The position numbers and the translations under genes are program-made. The notes under the pieces were generated by a model, which was given only the letters and a program-made list of their open reading frames with translations, did not search any database and was not told the DNA's origin. A DNA stretch of 13,285 nt from Bacillota bacterium (lineage in GTDB: Bacteria; Bacillota; Bacilli; Alicyclobacillales; Alicyclobacillaceae): assembly GCA_021820805.1 (NCBI GenBank), contig JAKADF010000032.1, forward strand, positions 1-13,285. Reading direction: 5' to 3'. Below, in pieces: positions 1-7,110 of the stretch; positions within the stretch are counted from its first letter, which is position 1, and each line of letters starts with the position of its first letter.

Positions 1-2
1 AT

Positions 3-1259
3 AATTTTGCGTTTAGTAACATGCCGACTAAGCCGCTCGTACAGACAATTCGAATATTGTCTAATAATGTAGATACGCATGTTTTACTTGCCGGCTGGGC
101 TATTTCAAAAGTGGAGAGTCTTCCTGGAATGCCTAAAGGTGCAACGCTTTCAATGGAATTGCCTGAAGCAAATTTAAATGCGCCGCAAATGAAAGCAGGA
201 GACAGCTATGTGGTTGATACAGAACAACTTCAAGATCCCTATTCACTGCTTACAGAGCATTCTCCAACTTATGAACAGATGGTGCAGCAGTTAGACAGCA
301 AGGAGATTAAGGATTTTACACAGTTACCTGGAACACTGCCTGAAAGAGTGCACACTCTTGCTAAAAAGGTTGTTGGTAATGCAACCACAGAATATGAGAT
401 GGTCACTCGCATCCAGGATTACCTAAGGCAAAATTACACATACAGCAATACGGGCGTGCCTGTCCCACAAAAAAATCAGGATTATGTGGACCAATTTCTA
501 TTTGAAAGCAAAATCGGTTATTGCAATAATTTTGCTTCTTCGATGGCAGTGATGTTAAGAACGCTCGGAATTCCAACACGTTTTGTAACTGGATTTGCCG
601 ATGGCGAACTTGATCCAAATTACAAAGGAACTGAAAATCGATATATTATTCGTGAATTGGACGCTCATTCCTGGGTTGAAGTTCTTTTCCCGCATTATGG
701 ATGGGTTCCATTTGACCCCACCCCAAATTACAATTTGGATTTTGCAGCAGCTGCAGTAGGGCAGCCTAATTCTCAGTCTCTGCAATCCGCCGAAAAAACC
801 GTAAGAATTCCGCCAATGGTTCCCGACTCTTCAGGAACAAACCCGAGCACGCCTGTTTCATGGAATCTAAAATCATTCTTGTGGATTGCTTTATGGACTA
901 TAATAGGTTTTCTCATTCTTTTTGTTTTTGCTATTTGGTTATTTAGAAATAGAATCGCAGTGAAACGCATGGAAAGAAATTGGGGTAGTGATAGGGTAAG
1001 CGGGATACCTGTAAGCTCAATTTCATATTTAATTCGTGTTTTACGCCGTATAGGTGTAATTCCGAAGCATGAAGTAACAATAAGAGAATTGCATTTGGCT
1101 GCTAGACAATTTGGAATTTCGGATTCAGATTATGCACACTTTGTGAAAACGATAGAAGACACTTGGTATGGCGGCCGTGTCAATACTAAGGAAGATACCA
1201 GCCGTGTCAAGAAAATATGGCAACATTGGTTGAACTCTATTCGCAAAAAACCACGTTGA
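3..1259 (+). CDS. yebA: Transglutaminase-like membrane protein, YebA/TgpA type (5'-truncated)
   Basis: The reading frame is open back to base 3, before the first ATG at 21, so the gene probably starts upstream of the window and only its C-terminal part is here. Numbered from the ATG at 21, there is a transglutaminase-like core with the candidate catalytic triad Cys168 (in GYCNNFASSM), His216 (in DAHSWVEV) and Asp232 (in WVPFDPTP). A Pro/Ser/Thr-rich linker follows at about 245-280, then one membrane segment at about 283-308 and a soluble tail of about 100 residues resembling DUF4129. Family knowledge: full-length members have an N-terminal multi-membrane DUF3488 part, with the transglutaminase core outside the cell. 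The physiological substrate is generally unknown. In B. subtilis yebA also lies directly before guaA, which supports the assignment; no link to purine metabolism is implied. The symbol rests on domain order and synteny. Confidence 0.85.
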   Translation, partial: NFAFSNMPTKPLVQTIRILSNNVDTHVLLAGWAISKVESLPGMPKGATLSMELPEANLNAPQMKAGDSYVVDTEQLQDPYSLLTEHSPTYEQMVQQLDSKEIKDFTQLPGTLPERVHTLAKKVVGNATTEYEMVTRIQDYLRQNYTYSNTGVPVPQKNQDYVDQFLFESKIGYCNNFASSMAVMLRTLGIPTRFVTGFADGELDPNYKGTENRYIIRELDAHSWVEVLFPHYGWVPFDPTPNYNLDFAAAAVGQPNSQSLQSAEKTVRIPPMVPDSSGTNPSTPVSWNLKSFLWIALWTIIGFLILFVFAIWLFRNRIAVKRMERNWGSDRVSGIPVSSISYLIRVLRRIGVIPKHEVTIRELHLAARQFGISDSDYAHFVKTIEDTWYGGRVNTKEDTSRVKKIWQHWLNSIRKKPR

Positions 1260-1265
1260 AAATAG

Positions 1266-1308
1266 ATTGACGAACTTTGTCGGTATAAGTAGAATAATGT
1301 TCGTGCAT
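1266..1308. promoter_or_regulatory. Inverted pair of PurR-type boxes over the guaA promoter
   Basis: CGAAC on the plus strand (1271-1275) and GTTCG (1299-1303, CGAAC on the minus strand) form an inverted pair with CGAA centres 29 bp apart, both in AT-rich flanks. Known B. subtilis PurBoxes are about 14 bp with a central CGAAC and occur as inverted pairs 16-17 bp apart, giving centres about 30 bp apart. Here the first box overlaps the end of the -35 element and the second lies on the predicted start site. The inferred effect is repression by blocking RNA polymerase. The purR gene itself is not in the window. Confidence 0.65.
1267..1295 (+). promoter_or_regulatory. Sigma-A-type promoter of guaA-pbuG
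   Basis: A TTGACG -35 element (1267-1272) and a TAGAAT -10 element (1290-1295) are separated by exactly 17 bp. This is the best promoter match I see in the window. It starts only 7 bases after the yebA stop codon, so guaA has its own promoter. The predicted transcription start, around 1301-1303, is about 10 nt before the riboswitch aptamer, as expected for a riboswitch leader. Confidence 0.8.
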
Positions 1309-1312
1309 TTGA

Positions 1313-1384
1313 GACTCGTATAATGCTAAGAATATGGCTTGGCAGTATCTACCGAACGACCGTAAATCGTCGGACTACGAGGTC
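1313..1384 (+). ncRNA. Purine (G-box) riboswitch aptamer, guanine/hypoxanthine class
   Basis: Conserved purine-aptamer features occur in order: P1 5' strand at 1315-1319, P2 at 1325-1330/1338-1343, L2 loop AATATGG (1331-1337), the TCTACC core (1348-1353), L3 loop CCGTAAA (1360-1366), and the 3' core GACTA (1373-1377) leading into the P1 3' strand (1377-1381). C1375 is equivalent to C74 of the B. subtilis xpt aptamer, which specifies guanine/hypoxanthine rather than adenine. T1350 is equivalent to U51, which argues against the 2'-deoxyguanosine class. P3 is slightly imperfect: four pairs next to the loop, then a mismatch or bulge near A1355. It precedes guaA-pbuG, a GMP-forming enzyme and a guanine/hypoxanthine importer, which fits the ligand. 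Confidence 0.93.
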
Positions 1385-1498
1385 GGTTACCTAAGATGTA
1401 ATGTGTATCCAGCATAAATAAGCCAAAGTGCCTTTAACGAGGGGTTGATTCATGCCTTCGTTTGGATTGCATTTTGTCTATGTTGTGCTGAATCTAGG
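1385..1498 (+). promoter_or_regulatory. Long structured linker between aptamer and terminator
   Basis: No reading frame of note is present. Two helices can be drawn by hand: an internal hairpin 1436-1443/1455-1462 (8 bp with one G-U pair), and a closing helix 1410-1416/1484-1490 (7 bp with one G-U pair) that would bring aptamer and terminator together. ACGAGG at 1437-1442 repeats the P1 3'-strand sequence ACGAGG at 1377-1382. The linker is much longer than in the classic B. subtilis xpt leader, where the terminator follows closely. Its function is unknown. Confidence 0.4.
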
Positions 1499-1570
1499 GG
1501 ATCCGCTTACCTCGTAATTCCCAAAGGTTTTTCCTTTGTGACCTTTGGCGAGAGGTAAGCGGGTCCTTTT
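1499..1570 (+). terminator. Riboswitch-controlled intrinsic terminator before guaA
   Basis: Bases 1499-1513 pair with 1552-1566 over 15 positions, with one G-U pair, and an inner helix 1521-1528/1541-1548 (CCAAAGGT with ACCTTTGG) extends the hairpin. TTTT follows at 1567-1570. Bases 1509-1516 (ACCTCGTA) are exactly complementary to 1376-1383 (TACGAGGT), which contains the P1 3' strand, so an antiterminator can form when ligand is absent. Ligand binding would stabilise P1, free the terminator and switch guaA-pbuG off. The mechanism is inferred from pairing only. Confidence 0.85.
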
Positions 1571-1615
1571 CGCATTATTTTCTGGGCCTGCCACGGAGAG
1601 GAAGTGTAAAAAAAT

Positions 1616-3154
1616 ATGTCAGACCGCGAAGTTGTTGTCGTGATTGATTTTGGTGGTCAGTACAATCAATTGATTGCAAGAAGAATCCGGGAACTACGCG
1701 TATTTTCTGAACTTTTACCGCCCACCGTCACAGCACGCGAACTGGCGCAAAAAAACCTGAAAGGTATCGTCTTTAGTGGTGGACCGAACAGTGTTTATGC
1801 AGAAGGTGCGCCGTCTGTTGACGAGGAGATATTTCAGCTTGGAGTGCCCATTTTAGGGATATGCTATGGGATGCAGCTTATAGCGAAACGATTTGATGCT
1901 CGTGTTGAGCGGGGAGTTGCTCGTGAGTACGGTCGTGCGAATCTCGTTGTACAAGACGGAGCTTCACAGTTATTTGAGAATCAACCGAAGGAACAGTTCG
2001 TATGGATGAGCCACAGCGATGAAGTAAAGGAAGTTCCTGCAGGGTTCAAGTGCGAAGCTGTTACGACATCTGGGACAATTTCTGCTATGAGCAGAGAAGA
2101 CAAGGGGCTCTTTGCTGTTCAGTATCATCCAGAAGTTAAGCACAGTGAACACGGAACAGAGCTTTTATCGAATTTTTTGTTCAATGTATGTAAATGCAAG
2201 GGCAATTGGACGATGGACACCTTAATTGAAGATTCCATTCGGAAAATCCGGGAGCAAGTCCGGGATAGAAGGGTTCTTTGCGCACTCTCAGGAGGCGTCG
2301 ACTCCTCTGTGGCGGCTGCACTCGTCCATCGCGCAATCGGATCGCAATTAACTGCTGTTTTTGTAGATCACGGCCTTCTAAGAAAACATGAATCCGACCA
2401 AGTCATGTCAACATTGTCAGCGCAACTTGGCATCGATGTCGCGCGTGTGGATGCATCGGAGCGGTTTCTTTCAAAACTAAAAGATGTATCTGACCCTGAA
2501 CGGAAGCGGAAGATTATTGGTGAAGAATTTATCCGTGTGTTCGAAGCAGAGTCAAACCGTTTAGGGCCATTTGACTTCCTTGTGCAAGGCACATTGTACA
2601 CGGACATTATTGAAAGCGGCACGGCAACTGCTGCGACGATTAAGTCTCATCATAATGTTGGCGGACTTCCAAAAGATATTAAATTCTCAATTGTGGAACC
2701 GCTGAAAGAGTTATTCAAGGATGAAGTCAGAGCTTTGGGTGAAGCACTTGGATTACCGCATGCACTCGTTTGGCGGCAGCCATTTCCTGGCCCTGGGCTG
2801 GCAATTCGAATCATTGGACAGATAACGGAAGAAAAGCTTGCTATTGTTCGCGACTCGGATTTTATTTTACGCGAAGAGATTGCTAAAGCAGGTTTGGAAC
2901 AAGAAATCTGGCAGTACTTCACCGTTTTAACAGACAACCGAACAGTTGGAGTAATGGGAGATGAGCGGACTTACGCTTATACGGTGGCAATTCGTGCCGT
3001 TGTATCGCAAGAGGGCATGACTGCTGATTGGGCACGCATTCCGTACGACGTATTAGAACGCGTTTCGACCAGAATCGTAAATGAAGTACAAGGCGTGAAT
3101 CGAATCGTCTATGACATCACATCAAAACCGCCTGCCACGATTGAATGGGAGTAA
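1616..3154 (+). CDS. guaA: GMP synthase (glutamine-hydrolysing)
   Basis: Cytosolic GuaA converts XMP, ATP and glutamine to GMP, the last step of guanine nucleotide synthesis. At 512 residues it has the usual single-chain bacterial length. The N-terminal class I glutamine amidotransferase domain (about 1-195) carries the nucleophile Cys83 in GICYG and His171/Glu173 in YHPEV. The ATP-pyrophosphatase domain begins near 200 with the P-loop SGGVDSS at 225-231. The C-terminal dimerisation domain ends in the characteristic [11 protein letters not shown]. The start ATG at 1616 follows a GGAGAGGAAG ribosome site (1595-1604) with a somewhat long spacer; an upstream GTG at 1605 is followed at once by a stop, so it is not an alternative. 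It sits behind a PurR-box promoter and guanine riboswitch and 30 nt before pbuG with no terminator between, so the two are probably co-transcribed. Confidence 0.98.
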   Translation: MSDREVVVVIDFGGQYNQLIARRIRELRVFSELLPPTVTARELAQKNLKGIVFSGGPNSVYAEGAPSVDEEIFQLGVPILGICYGMQLIAKRFDARVERGVAREYGRANLVVQDGASQLFENQPKEQFVWMSHSDEVKEVPAGFKCEAVTTSGTISAMSREDKGLFAVQYHPEVKHSEHGTELLSNFLFNVCKCKGNWTMDTLIEDSIRKIREQVRDRRVLCALSGGVDSSVAAALVHRAIGSQLTAVFVDHGLLRKHESDQVMSTLSAQLGIDVARVDASERFLSKLKDVSDPERKRKIIGEEFIRVFEAESNRLGPFDFLVQGTLYTDIIESGTATAATIKSHHNVGGLPKDIKFSIVEPLKELFKDEVRALGEALGLPHALVWRQPFPGPGLAIRIIGQITEEKLAIVRDSDFILREEIAKAGLEQEIWQYFTVLTDNRTVGVMGDERTYAYTVAIRAVVSQEGMTADWARIPYDVLERVSTRIVNEVQGVNRIVYDITSKPPATIEWE

Positions 3155-3184
3155 GTGTAAGAATTCATTGGGAGGCAAAGCACA

Positions 3185-4561
3185 TTGGAGCGTCTATTTC
3201 AGTTAAGTAAATACAATACAACAGTTTCACGTGAAATTGTTGCTGGTTTAACTACCTTTATGACGATGGCGTATATCATTTTCGTCAATCCGTCGATTTT
3301 ATCCTCAACGGGCATGAATACGGAAGCGGTGTTTTTCGCAACATGCATTGGTGCAGGGCTTGTTACTATGCTTATGGGTATTTTCGTCAATTATCCGATA
3401 GCCTTAGCACCAGGCATGGGCCTGAATGCTTACTTCTCTGTTATTGCCGCAACAAATGTTAAAGGTCATATTTCTTGGCAAACAGCACTTGGATGCGTGT
3501 TCGTTTCTGGGATTATCTTCATAATTTTGACGATCACAAAGATTCGGCAGTTGCTCGTTATTGCTGTACCAAAATCCTTGCAAGCAGCAATTACAATCGG
3601 AATTGGTCTTTTTATTACAATGATTGGTTTTAAAATCGGCGATTTGGTTCAAATGGGCTTCACCGGTATAGCTCCGACCAAATATGTACCTGGTGACATC
3701 ATCGATAACTTCTCGTGGCAGCCAGACCTTGGTTCGCTCCATAATCCAGCAACAGTTCTGACTATCATCGGAATCTTACTTATTGGCACACTGATGGCGC
3801 TGCGTGTTCCTGGTGCAATGCTCATTGGAATTATTATTACAACGATTATTGGTATTCCGCTTGGTGTTACGAACTTATCAGGTCTTAAGGGTGCTTCCTT
3901 TGTTCCTCACTTCTCGCACCTTGCTGTTGGTTCGCTCGATCTTAGCGGTGTATTCCACGCAAGTGTTATCAGCGCACTCTTTACATTTACATTCGTCGGG
4001 TTATTCGACACGTTTGGGACACTCGTTGGAACAGCAACAAAGGCGGGTCTTCTCGAAGGGGAAGAAGGAGAGCGTCGTATTGGCCGCGCGATGATGGTAG
4101 ATGCTACTGGTGTGAGTCTTGGTGCACTTCTTGGTACAAGCTCTATTACGGCTTTTGTTGAAAGCAGTTCTGGTATTGCAGCGGGTGGACGCACAGGCCT
4201 TACTGCGCTCACCGTCAGCGTTATGTTCTTCTTATCTTTATTCCTAGCGCCTTTGGCTGGCATTATTCCGGATGCTGCAACAGCACCAGCTCTCATTATT
4301 GTTGGTGTGCTCATGATGGGTGCTGTAAAGAATGTAGACTGGGATGACATGGGACTCGCGATTCCGGCGTTCCTCACAATCATCACAATGCCGCTGACTT
4401 ACAGCATCTCAAATGGTATCGCGGTTGGTTTCACAGCATTTGTTGTAATCAATTTGGTCTTAGCAGCATTTCGTAAACCGCATGCTCGAATTCACTGGCT
4501 GATGTACATTATCGTGATTCTTGCTGCAGCGCGTTACGGATGGATTGTCTTCCTTCACTAA
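3185..4561 (+). CDS. pbuG: Guanine/hypoxanthine permease, AzgA/PbuG-type
   Basis: An integral membrane transporter of 458 residues, hydrophobic over most of its length with roughly 12-13 candidate membrane segments. Family hallmarks are the N-terminal GLTTFMTMAYIIFVNP, ALAPGMGLNAYFS (about 73-85), a GLFDTFGTLVG segment and a VESSSGIAAGGRTGLTAL segment that probably form the substrate site, and PAFLTIITMPLTYSISNGIA near the C-terminus. Closest remembered relatives are B. subtilis PbuG (hypoxanthine/guanine) and PbuO. Synteny right after guaA favours PbuG, but the substrate is inferred. The start is TTG at 3185, 9 nt after a GGGAGG ribosome site (3170-3175), and gives the expected N-terminus ahead of the conserved region. 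It should share the guaA promoter and riboswitch, so import and GMP synthesis fall together when guanine is abundant. Confidence 0.92.
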   Translation: MERLFQLSKYNTTVSREIVAGLTTFMTMAYIIFVNPSILSSTGMNTEAVFFATCIGAGLVTMLMGIFVNYPIALAPGMGLNAYFSVIAATNVKGHISWQTALGCVFVSGIIFIILTITKIRQLLVIAVPKSLQAAITIGIGLFITMIGFKIGDLVQMGFTGIAPTKYVPGDIIDNFSWQPDLGSLHNPATVLTIIGILLIGTLMALRVPGAMLIGIIITTIIGIPLGVTNLSGLKGASFVPHFSHLAVGSLDLSGVFHASVISALFTFTFVGLFDTFGTLVGTATKAGLLEGEEGERRIGRAMMVDATGVSLGALLGTSSITAFVESSSGIAAGGRTGLTALTVSVMFFLSLFLAPLAGIIPDAATAPALIIVGVLMMGAVKNVDWDDMGLAIPAFLTIITMPLTYSISNGIAVGFTAFVVINLVLAAFRKPHARIHWLMYIIVILAAARYGWIVFLH

Positions 4562-4602
4562 GAATTCTGTCCACTTTGCAATCAATAATGAAAAATCATG
4601 CA

Positions 4603-4650
4603 TTTCGGCCACTACGGATTTTAATCCGGGTGGCCGAAAAGTTTATTGTT
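4603..4650 (+). terminator. Intrinsic terminator after pbuG
   Basis: A 10-bp stem pairs 4603-4612 with 4630-4639 (TTTCGGCCAC with GTGGCCGAAA). It continues after a small internal loop as a 5-bp helix 4615-4619/4624-4628 closed by a TTTA tetraloop. The T-rich stretch AGTTTATTGTT follows. It closes guaA-pbuG and insulates it from the purB control region. The uridine tract is interrupted, so termination may be partial. The hairpin is near-symmetric but the run of T on the plus side supports this direction. Confidence 0.8.
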
Positions 4651-4700
4651 CGTGTTTATTAGGGGATTTTATAGATTTTCAACTTTAATGTTCGTCTTTT
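4642..4700. promoter_or_regulatory. Two upstream PurR-type boxes in tandem (minus orientation)
   Basis: GTTCG at 4648-4652 and at 4690-4694 both read CGAAC on the minus strand. Their contexts, AAACACGAACAATAA and AAGACGAACATTAA, closely resemble the B. subtilis PurBox (AT-rich flank, central CGAACA, AT-rich flank). The two lie 42 bp apart in the same orientation, a spacing that differs from the inverted 30-bp arrangement. They start immediately after the pbuG terminator. Confidence 0.55.
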
Positions 4701-4705
4701 AGCCC

Positions 4706-4752
4706 TATTTACGAACTTTTAATAATTGGTATGTAAAATCGTTCGTGTTTTA
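4706..4752. promoter_or_regulatory. Inverted pair of PurR-type boxes before purB
   Basis: CGAAC on the plus strand (4712-4716) and GTTCG (4741-4745, minus CGAAC, context AAACACGAACGATTTT) form an inverted pair with CGAA centres exactly 30 bp apart. That is the geometry known for PurR operators in B. subtilis and is almost the same as the pair at guaA (29 bp). This is the most likely primary PurR operator of the pur operon here. Confidence 0.7.
4708..4739 (+). promoter_or_regulatory. Probable purB operon promoter (weak prediction)
   Basis: TAAAAT at 4734-4739 is a good -10 candidate, placed just before the downstream PurR box as at guaA. The -35 is poor: TTTACG at 4708-4713 would give a 20-bp spacer, or 16 bp to the weaker TATGTA at 4730-4735. 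The exact elements are uncertain. A start near 4745 would leave a leader of only about 45 nt, with no room for a riboswitch. Confidence 0.4.
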
Positions 4753-4779
4753 TGTTACGATAATAGGCGAATGAAACAT

Positions 4780-4786
4780 GGGGGGA
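4780..4786 (+). promoter_or_regulatory. Ribosome binding site that sets the purB start
   Basis: GGGGGGA at 4780-4786 lies 6 nt before TTG 4793. The in-frame ATG at 4778 overlaps this site and has no ribosome site of its own, so TTG 4793 is the better start. Confidence 0.7.
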
Positions 4787-4792
4787 CTACTG

Positions 4793-6085
4793 TTGATAGA
4801 CAGATACGCACGGCCGGAAATGGCGAACTTATGGACACTTGAACAACGTATGTACTGGTGGCTGCAAGTTGAAATTTTAGCAACAGAAGCTTGGGCAGAA
4901 CTTGGTGTCGTTCCGAAAGAAGACGCAGAAGCAATTCGAAATAAAGCGGCATTTTCTACAGAGCGTGTTTTGGAGATTGAAAAAGAAACAAGACATGATG
5001 TTGTTGCTTTTACACGTGCAGTTTCTGAGTCTCTTGGATCTGAACGAAAATGGGTTCACTACGGGCTTACATCAACAGACGTAGTTGATACTGCGCTGTG
5101 TGCACAACTCCAACAAGCAGTAGTTCTGATTCGTACAGATATTGAACAATTAATTGAGACACTTCGTACTTTAGCGGACAAATACCGTCACACTGTAATG
5201 ATGGGTCGTACACATGGTGTACATGCTGAACCAACCACGTTTGGTTTGAAGGTTGCCCTTTGGTATGCGGAAATGATTCGGAACCTGGAACGTTTTGATT
5301 CTGCGTGTGAACGAATTCGATACGGTAAGATTTCCGGTGCAGTTGGAACGTACGCAAATGTCGATCCGTTTGTAGAAAAATACGTTTGCGAACATCTAGG
5401 ACTTAAGCCGTCACCAATAAGTACGCAAACGTTACAACGTGACAGGCATGCTGAATTCATTTTTACACTGAGTCTAATCAGCACCACCCTCGATAAAATA
5501 GCAACCGAAATTCGTGGACTTCAAAAATCAGAAATTCGTGAGGTTGAAGAACCGTTTTATAAAGGACAAAAGGGTTCCTCTGCAATGCCACATAAGCGTA
5601 ACCCGGTATCTTGCGAGCAAATCAGCGGATTGTCCCGTGTGATGCGTGGTTTCGTAATTCCGGCGCTTGAAGATATTCCGCTTTGGCATGAAAGGGATAT
5701 CAGCCATTCTTCTGTTGAACGCATTGTGTTCCCTGATGCAACAATTTTGATTGACTACATGTTGAATCGTATGAACCGGATTTTGAAAGACCTTCACGTT
5801 TATCCAGAGAATATGAAGCGAAACATGGAACGTACGCATGGCCTCATTTTCTCACAGCGAGTTTTAACTTCCCTAATCGACAAAGGGCTCTCTCGTGAAG
5901 AAGCGTACGATACTGTTCAACCGCGTGCTATGCAGGCATGGGAAGAAGGACGTTCGTTTAAAGAACTTGTCAAGGAGTCTGATGTTGTACGTACGTACTT
6001 GACGGATGATGAAATTGATAATTGCTTCGACCCAAGCTGGCACATCAAACATGTTGATGACATTTTACAAAGACTTGGCATTTAA
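4793..6085 (+). CDS. purB: Adenylosuccinate lyase
   Basis: PurB acts twice in purine synthesis: SAICAR to AICAR plus fumarate, and adenylosuccinate to AMP plus fumarate. It belongs to the fumarase/aspartase superfamily and works as a homotetramer. Starting at TTG 4793 gives 430 residues and an N-terminus ([10 protein letters not shown]) that aligns without gap to B. subtilis PurB. The known B. subtilis catalytic positions then fall at identical numbers: His68 (TRHD), His89 (WVHYG), His141 (GRTHG), Lys268 and Glu275. The family signature [10 protein letters not shown] is at 262-271. The longer reading from ATG 4778 would add five residues (MGGLL) and is less likely. It is the first gene of the pur cluster here; in B. 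subtilis purE and purK come before it. Confidence 0.97.
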   Translation: MIDRYARPEMANLWTLEQRMYWWLQVEILATEAWAELGVVPKEDAEAIRNKAAFSTERVLEIEKETRHDVVAFTRAVSESLGSERKWVHYGLTSTDVVDTALCAQLQQAVVLIRTDIEQLIETLRTLADKYRHTVMMGRTHGVHAEPTTFGLKVALWYAEMIRNLERFDSACERIRYGKISGAVGTYANVDPFVEKYVCEHLGLKPSPISTQTLQRDRHAEFIFTLSLISTTLDKIATEIRGLQKSEIREVEEPFYKGQKGSSAMPHKRNPVSCEQISGLSRVMRGFVIPALEDIPLWHERDISHSSVERIVFPDATILIDYMLNRMNRILKDLHVYPENMKRNMERTHGLIFSQRVLTSLIDKGLSREEAYDTVQPRAMQAWEEGRSFKELVKESDVVRTYLTDDEIDNCFDPSWHIKHVDDILQRLGI

Positions 6086-6127
6086 AAAGCGAAACAAATG
6101 AGTGAAAAGACTTGAGGAGATGGGCAA

Positions 6128-6850
6128 ATGGTTTCGAAGCTAGAGCAAATGTACGAGGGTAAGGCCAAAAAGGTATTTCGTACAAACATGGATAGTCTGT
6201 ACATTGTGGAGTACAAAGATGACGCTACAGCGTTCAATGGGCAGAAAAAGGGAACCATTTCTGGTAAAGGCATTATCAACAATCAAATGAGCAATTTTTT
6301 ATTTACTCATCTTGCTGAAAACGGCGTTCCAAATCACTATGTTGAAACCAAGTCCGAGCGTGAAACGGTTGTACGTGCCGTAAAGATTATTCCACTTGAG
6401 GTAATCGTACGAAACTACGCAGCAGGCAGCATGTCGAAACGATTGGGTATTAAAGAAGGTACACTGCTCTCCCGACCAATTATTGAATTCTGCTTTAAAA
6501 ATGATGAACTTGGCGATCCAATGGTTACAGAAGACCACATAGAAGTATTGAACCTGGCGTCAAAAGAGGATATCGCCGTAATTAAAGATTTGGCACTCCG
6601 TACCAATGAAATTGTCAAAGCGTTCATGGCAGAACGCGGCGTTTTACTCATTGACTTCAAGCTTGAATTTGGAACAACAAATGATGGCCAAATCATTCTC
6701 GCGGATGAAATATCACCAGATACTTGCCGTTTTTGGGATGCGAAAACGCATGAAAAACTTGATAAAGACCGTTTCCGCCGCGACCTTGGCGGTGTAGAGG
6801 AAGCTTATCAAGAAATGATGAAGCGGGTAGAAGGGAAAGATGTCCAATGA
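6128..6850 (+). CDS. purC: Phosphoribosylaminoimidazole-succinocarboxamide synthase (SAICAR synthetase)
   Basis: PurC joins CAIR with aspartate using ATP to make SAICAR, the substrate of the adjacent PurB. The 240-residue single-domain protein has the usual length. Visible family motifs are the N-terminal YEGKAKKVF (9-17), the first SAICAR signature [14 protein letters not shown] (88-101), the second signature LIDFKLEFG (173-181) and the ATP/metal region [13 protein letters not shown] (191-203). The ATG at 6128 follows a strong GAGGAG site (6114-6119) with 8-nt spacing. The gap from purB is 42 nt, the largest inside the operon, and shows no terminator or clear promoter. The stop codon overlaps the purS start in an ATGA. 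Its substrate CAIR requires PurE (and usually PurK), which are not in this window. Confidence 0.97.
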   Translation: MVSKLEQMYEGKAKKVFRTNMDSLYIVEYKDDATAFNGQKKGTISGKGIINNQMSNFLFTHLAENGVPNHYVETKSERETVVRAVKIIPLEVIVRNYAAGSMSKRLGIKEGTLLSRPIIEFCFKNDELGDPMVTEDHIEVLNLASKEDIAVIKDLALRTNEIVKAFMAERGVLLIDFKLEFGTTNDGQIILADEISPDTCRFWDAKTHEKLDKDRFRRDLGGVEEAYQEMMKRVEGKDVQ

Positions 6851-7110
6851 CAATTTATGACGTTGAGGTACGTGTGCAATTGAAACCGAGCGTATTTGAC
6901 CCGCAAGGTCATACGGTTGAAGAAGCACTCAAAGGTCATGGATACCTTGGTGTGAATGGTGTTCGAATTGGAAAGTACATGCAGTTTTCCATCGAAGCTG
7001 AAAATGAAGAGGCTGCACACGGGAAAGTAAAGATGATGTGCGATGAAGTATTATGCAATCCGGTGATGGAGACATATGCGTACACCATGAAGGCGGGTGC
7101 GGCAGTATGA
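6847..7110 (+). CDS. purS: FGAM synthase subunit PurS
   Basis: PurS is the small subunit of the three-part formylglycinamidine ribonucleotide synthase (PurS-PurQ-PurL) found in Gram-positive bacteria and archaea. It has no catalytic site and helps dock the glutaminase PurQ on PurL so ammonia can pass. The 87 residues include [23 protein letters not shown] and [13 protein letters not shown], matching the family's duplicated beta-alpha-beta half. Its separate existence marks the small-PurL version of the enzyme rather than the fused large PurL of proteobacteria. Start and stop overlap the neighbours as ATGA at both ends (purC/purS at 6847-6850, purS/purQ at 7107-7110), suggesting translational coupling and roughly matched subunit production. 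Confidence 0.95.
   Translation: MTIYDVEVRVQLKPSVFDPQGHTVEEALKGHGYLGVNGVRIGKYMQFSIEAENEEAAHGKVKMMCDEVLCNPVMETYAYTMKAGAAV

Noticed and set aside
21..23. ATG at 21 as the true start of the transglutaminase-like protein
   Set aside because: The frame is open to base 3 with no stop, there is no convincing ribosome site, and the N-terminal membrane part typical of the family would be missing. The gene is more likely cut by the window.
1313..1384. Adenine or 2'-deoxyguanosine class for the aptamer
   Set aside because: The specificity base is C (1375), not T, which excludes adenine. The TCTACC core keeps the T equivalent to U51, which argues against the 2'-deoxyguanosine variant.
3804..4094. 96-codon plus-strand frame inside pbuG
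   Set aside because: It lies wholly within a well-conserved permease gene in another frame, has no ribosome site, and encodes a Leu-rich low-information sequence. It is a shadow of pbuG.
3907..4386. 159-codon minus-strand frame opposite pbuG
   Set aside because: Antisense to a conserved gene, no recognisable family, no promoter or ribosome site, and composition typical of the complement of a membrane protein gene.
4562..4792. A second purine riboswitch before purB
   Set aside because: No TCTACC core, no ATATGG loop and no CCGTAAA loop could be found. The only strong hairpin (4603-4639) lies upstream of the PurR boxes and fits a pbuG terminator.
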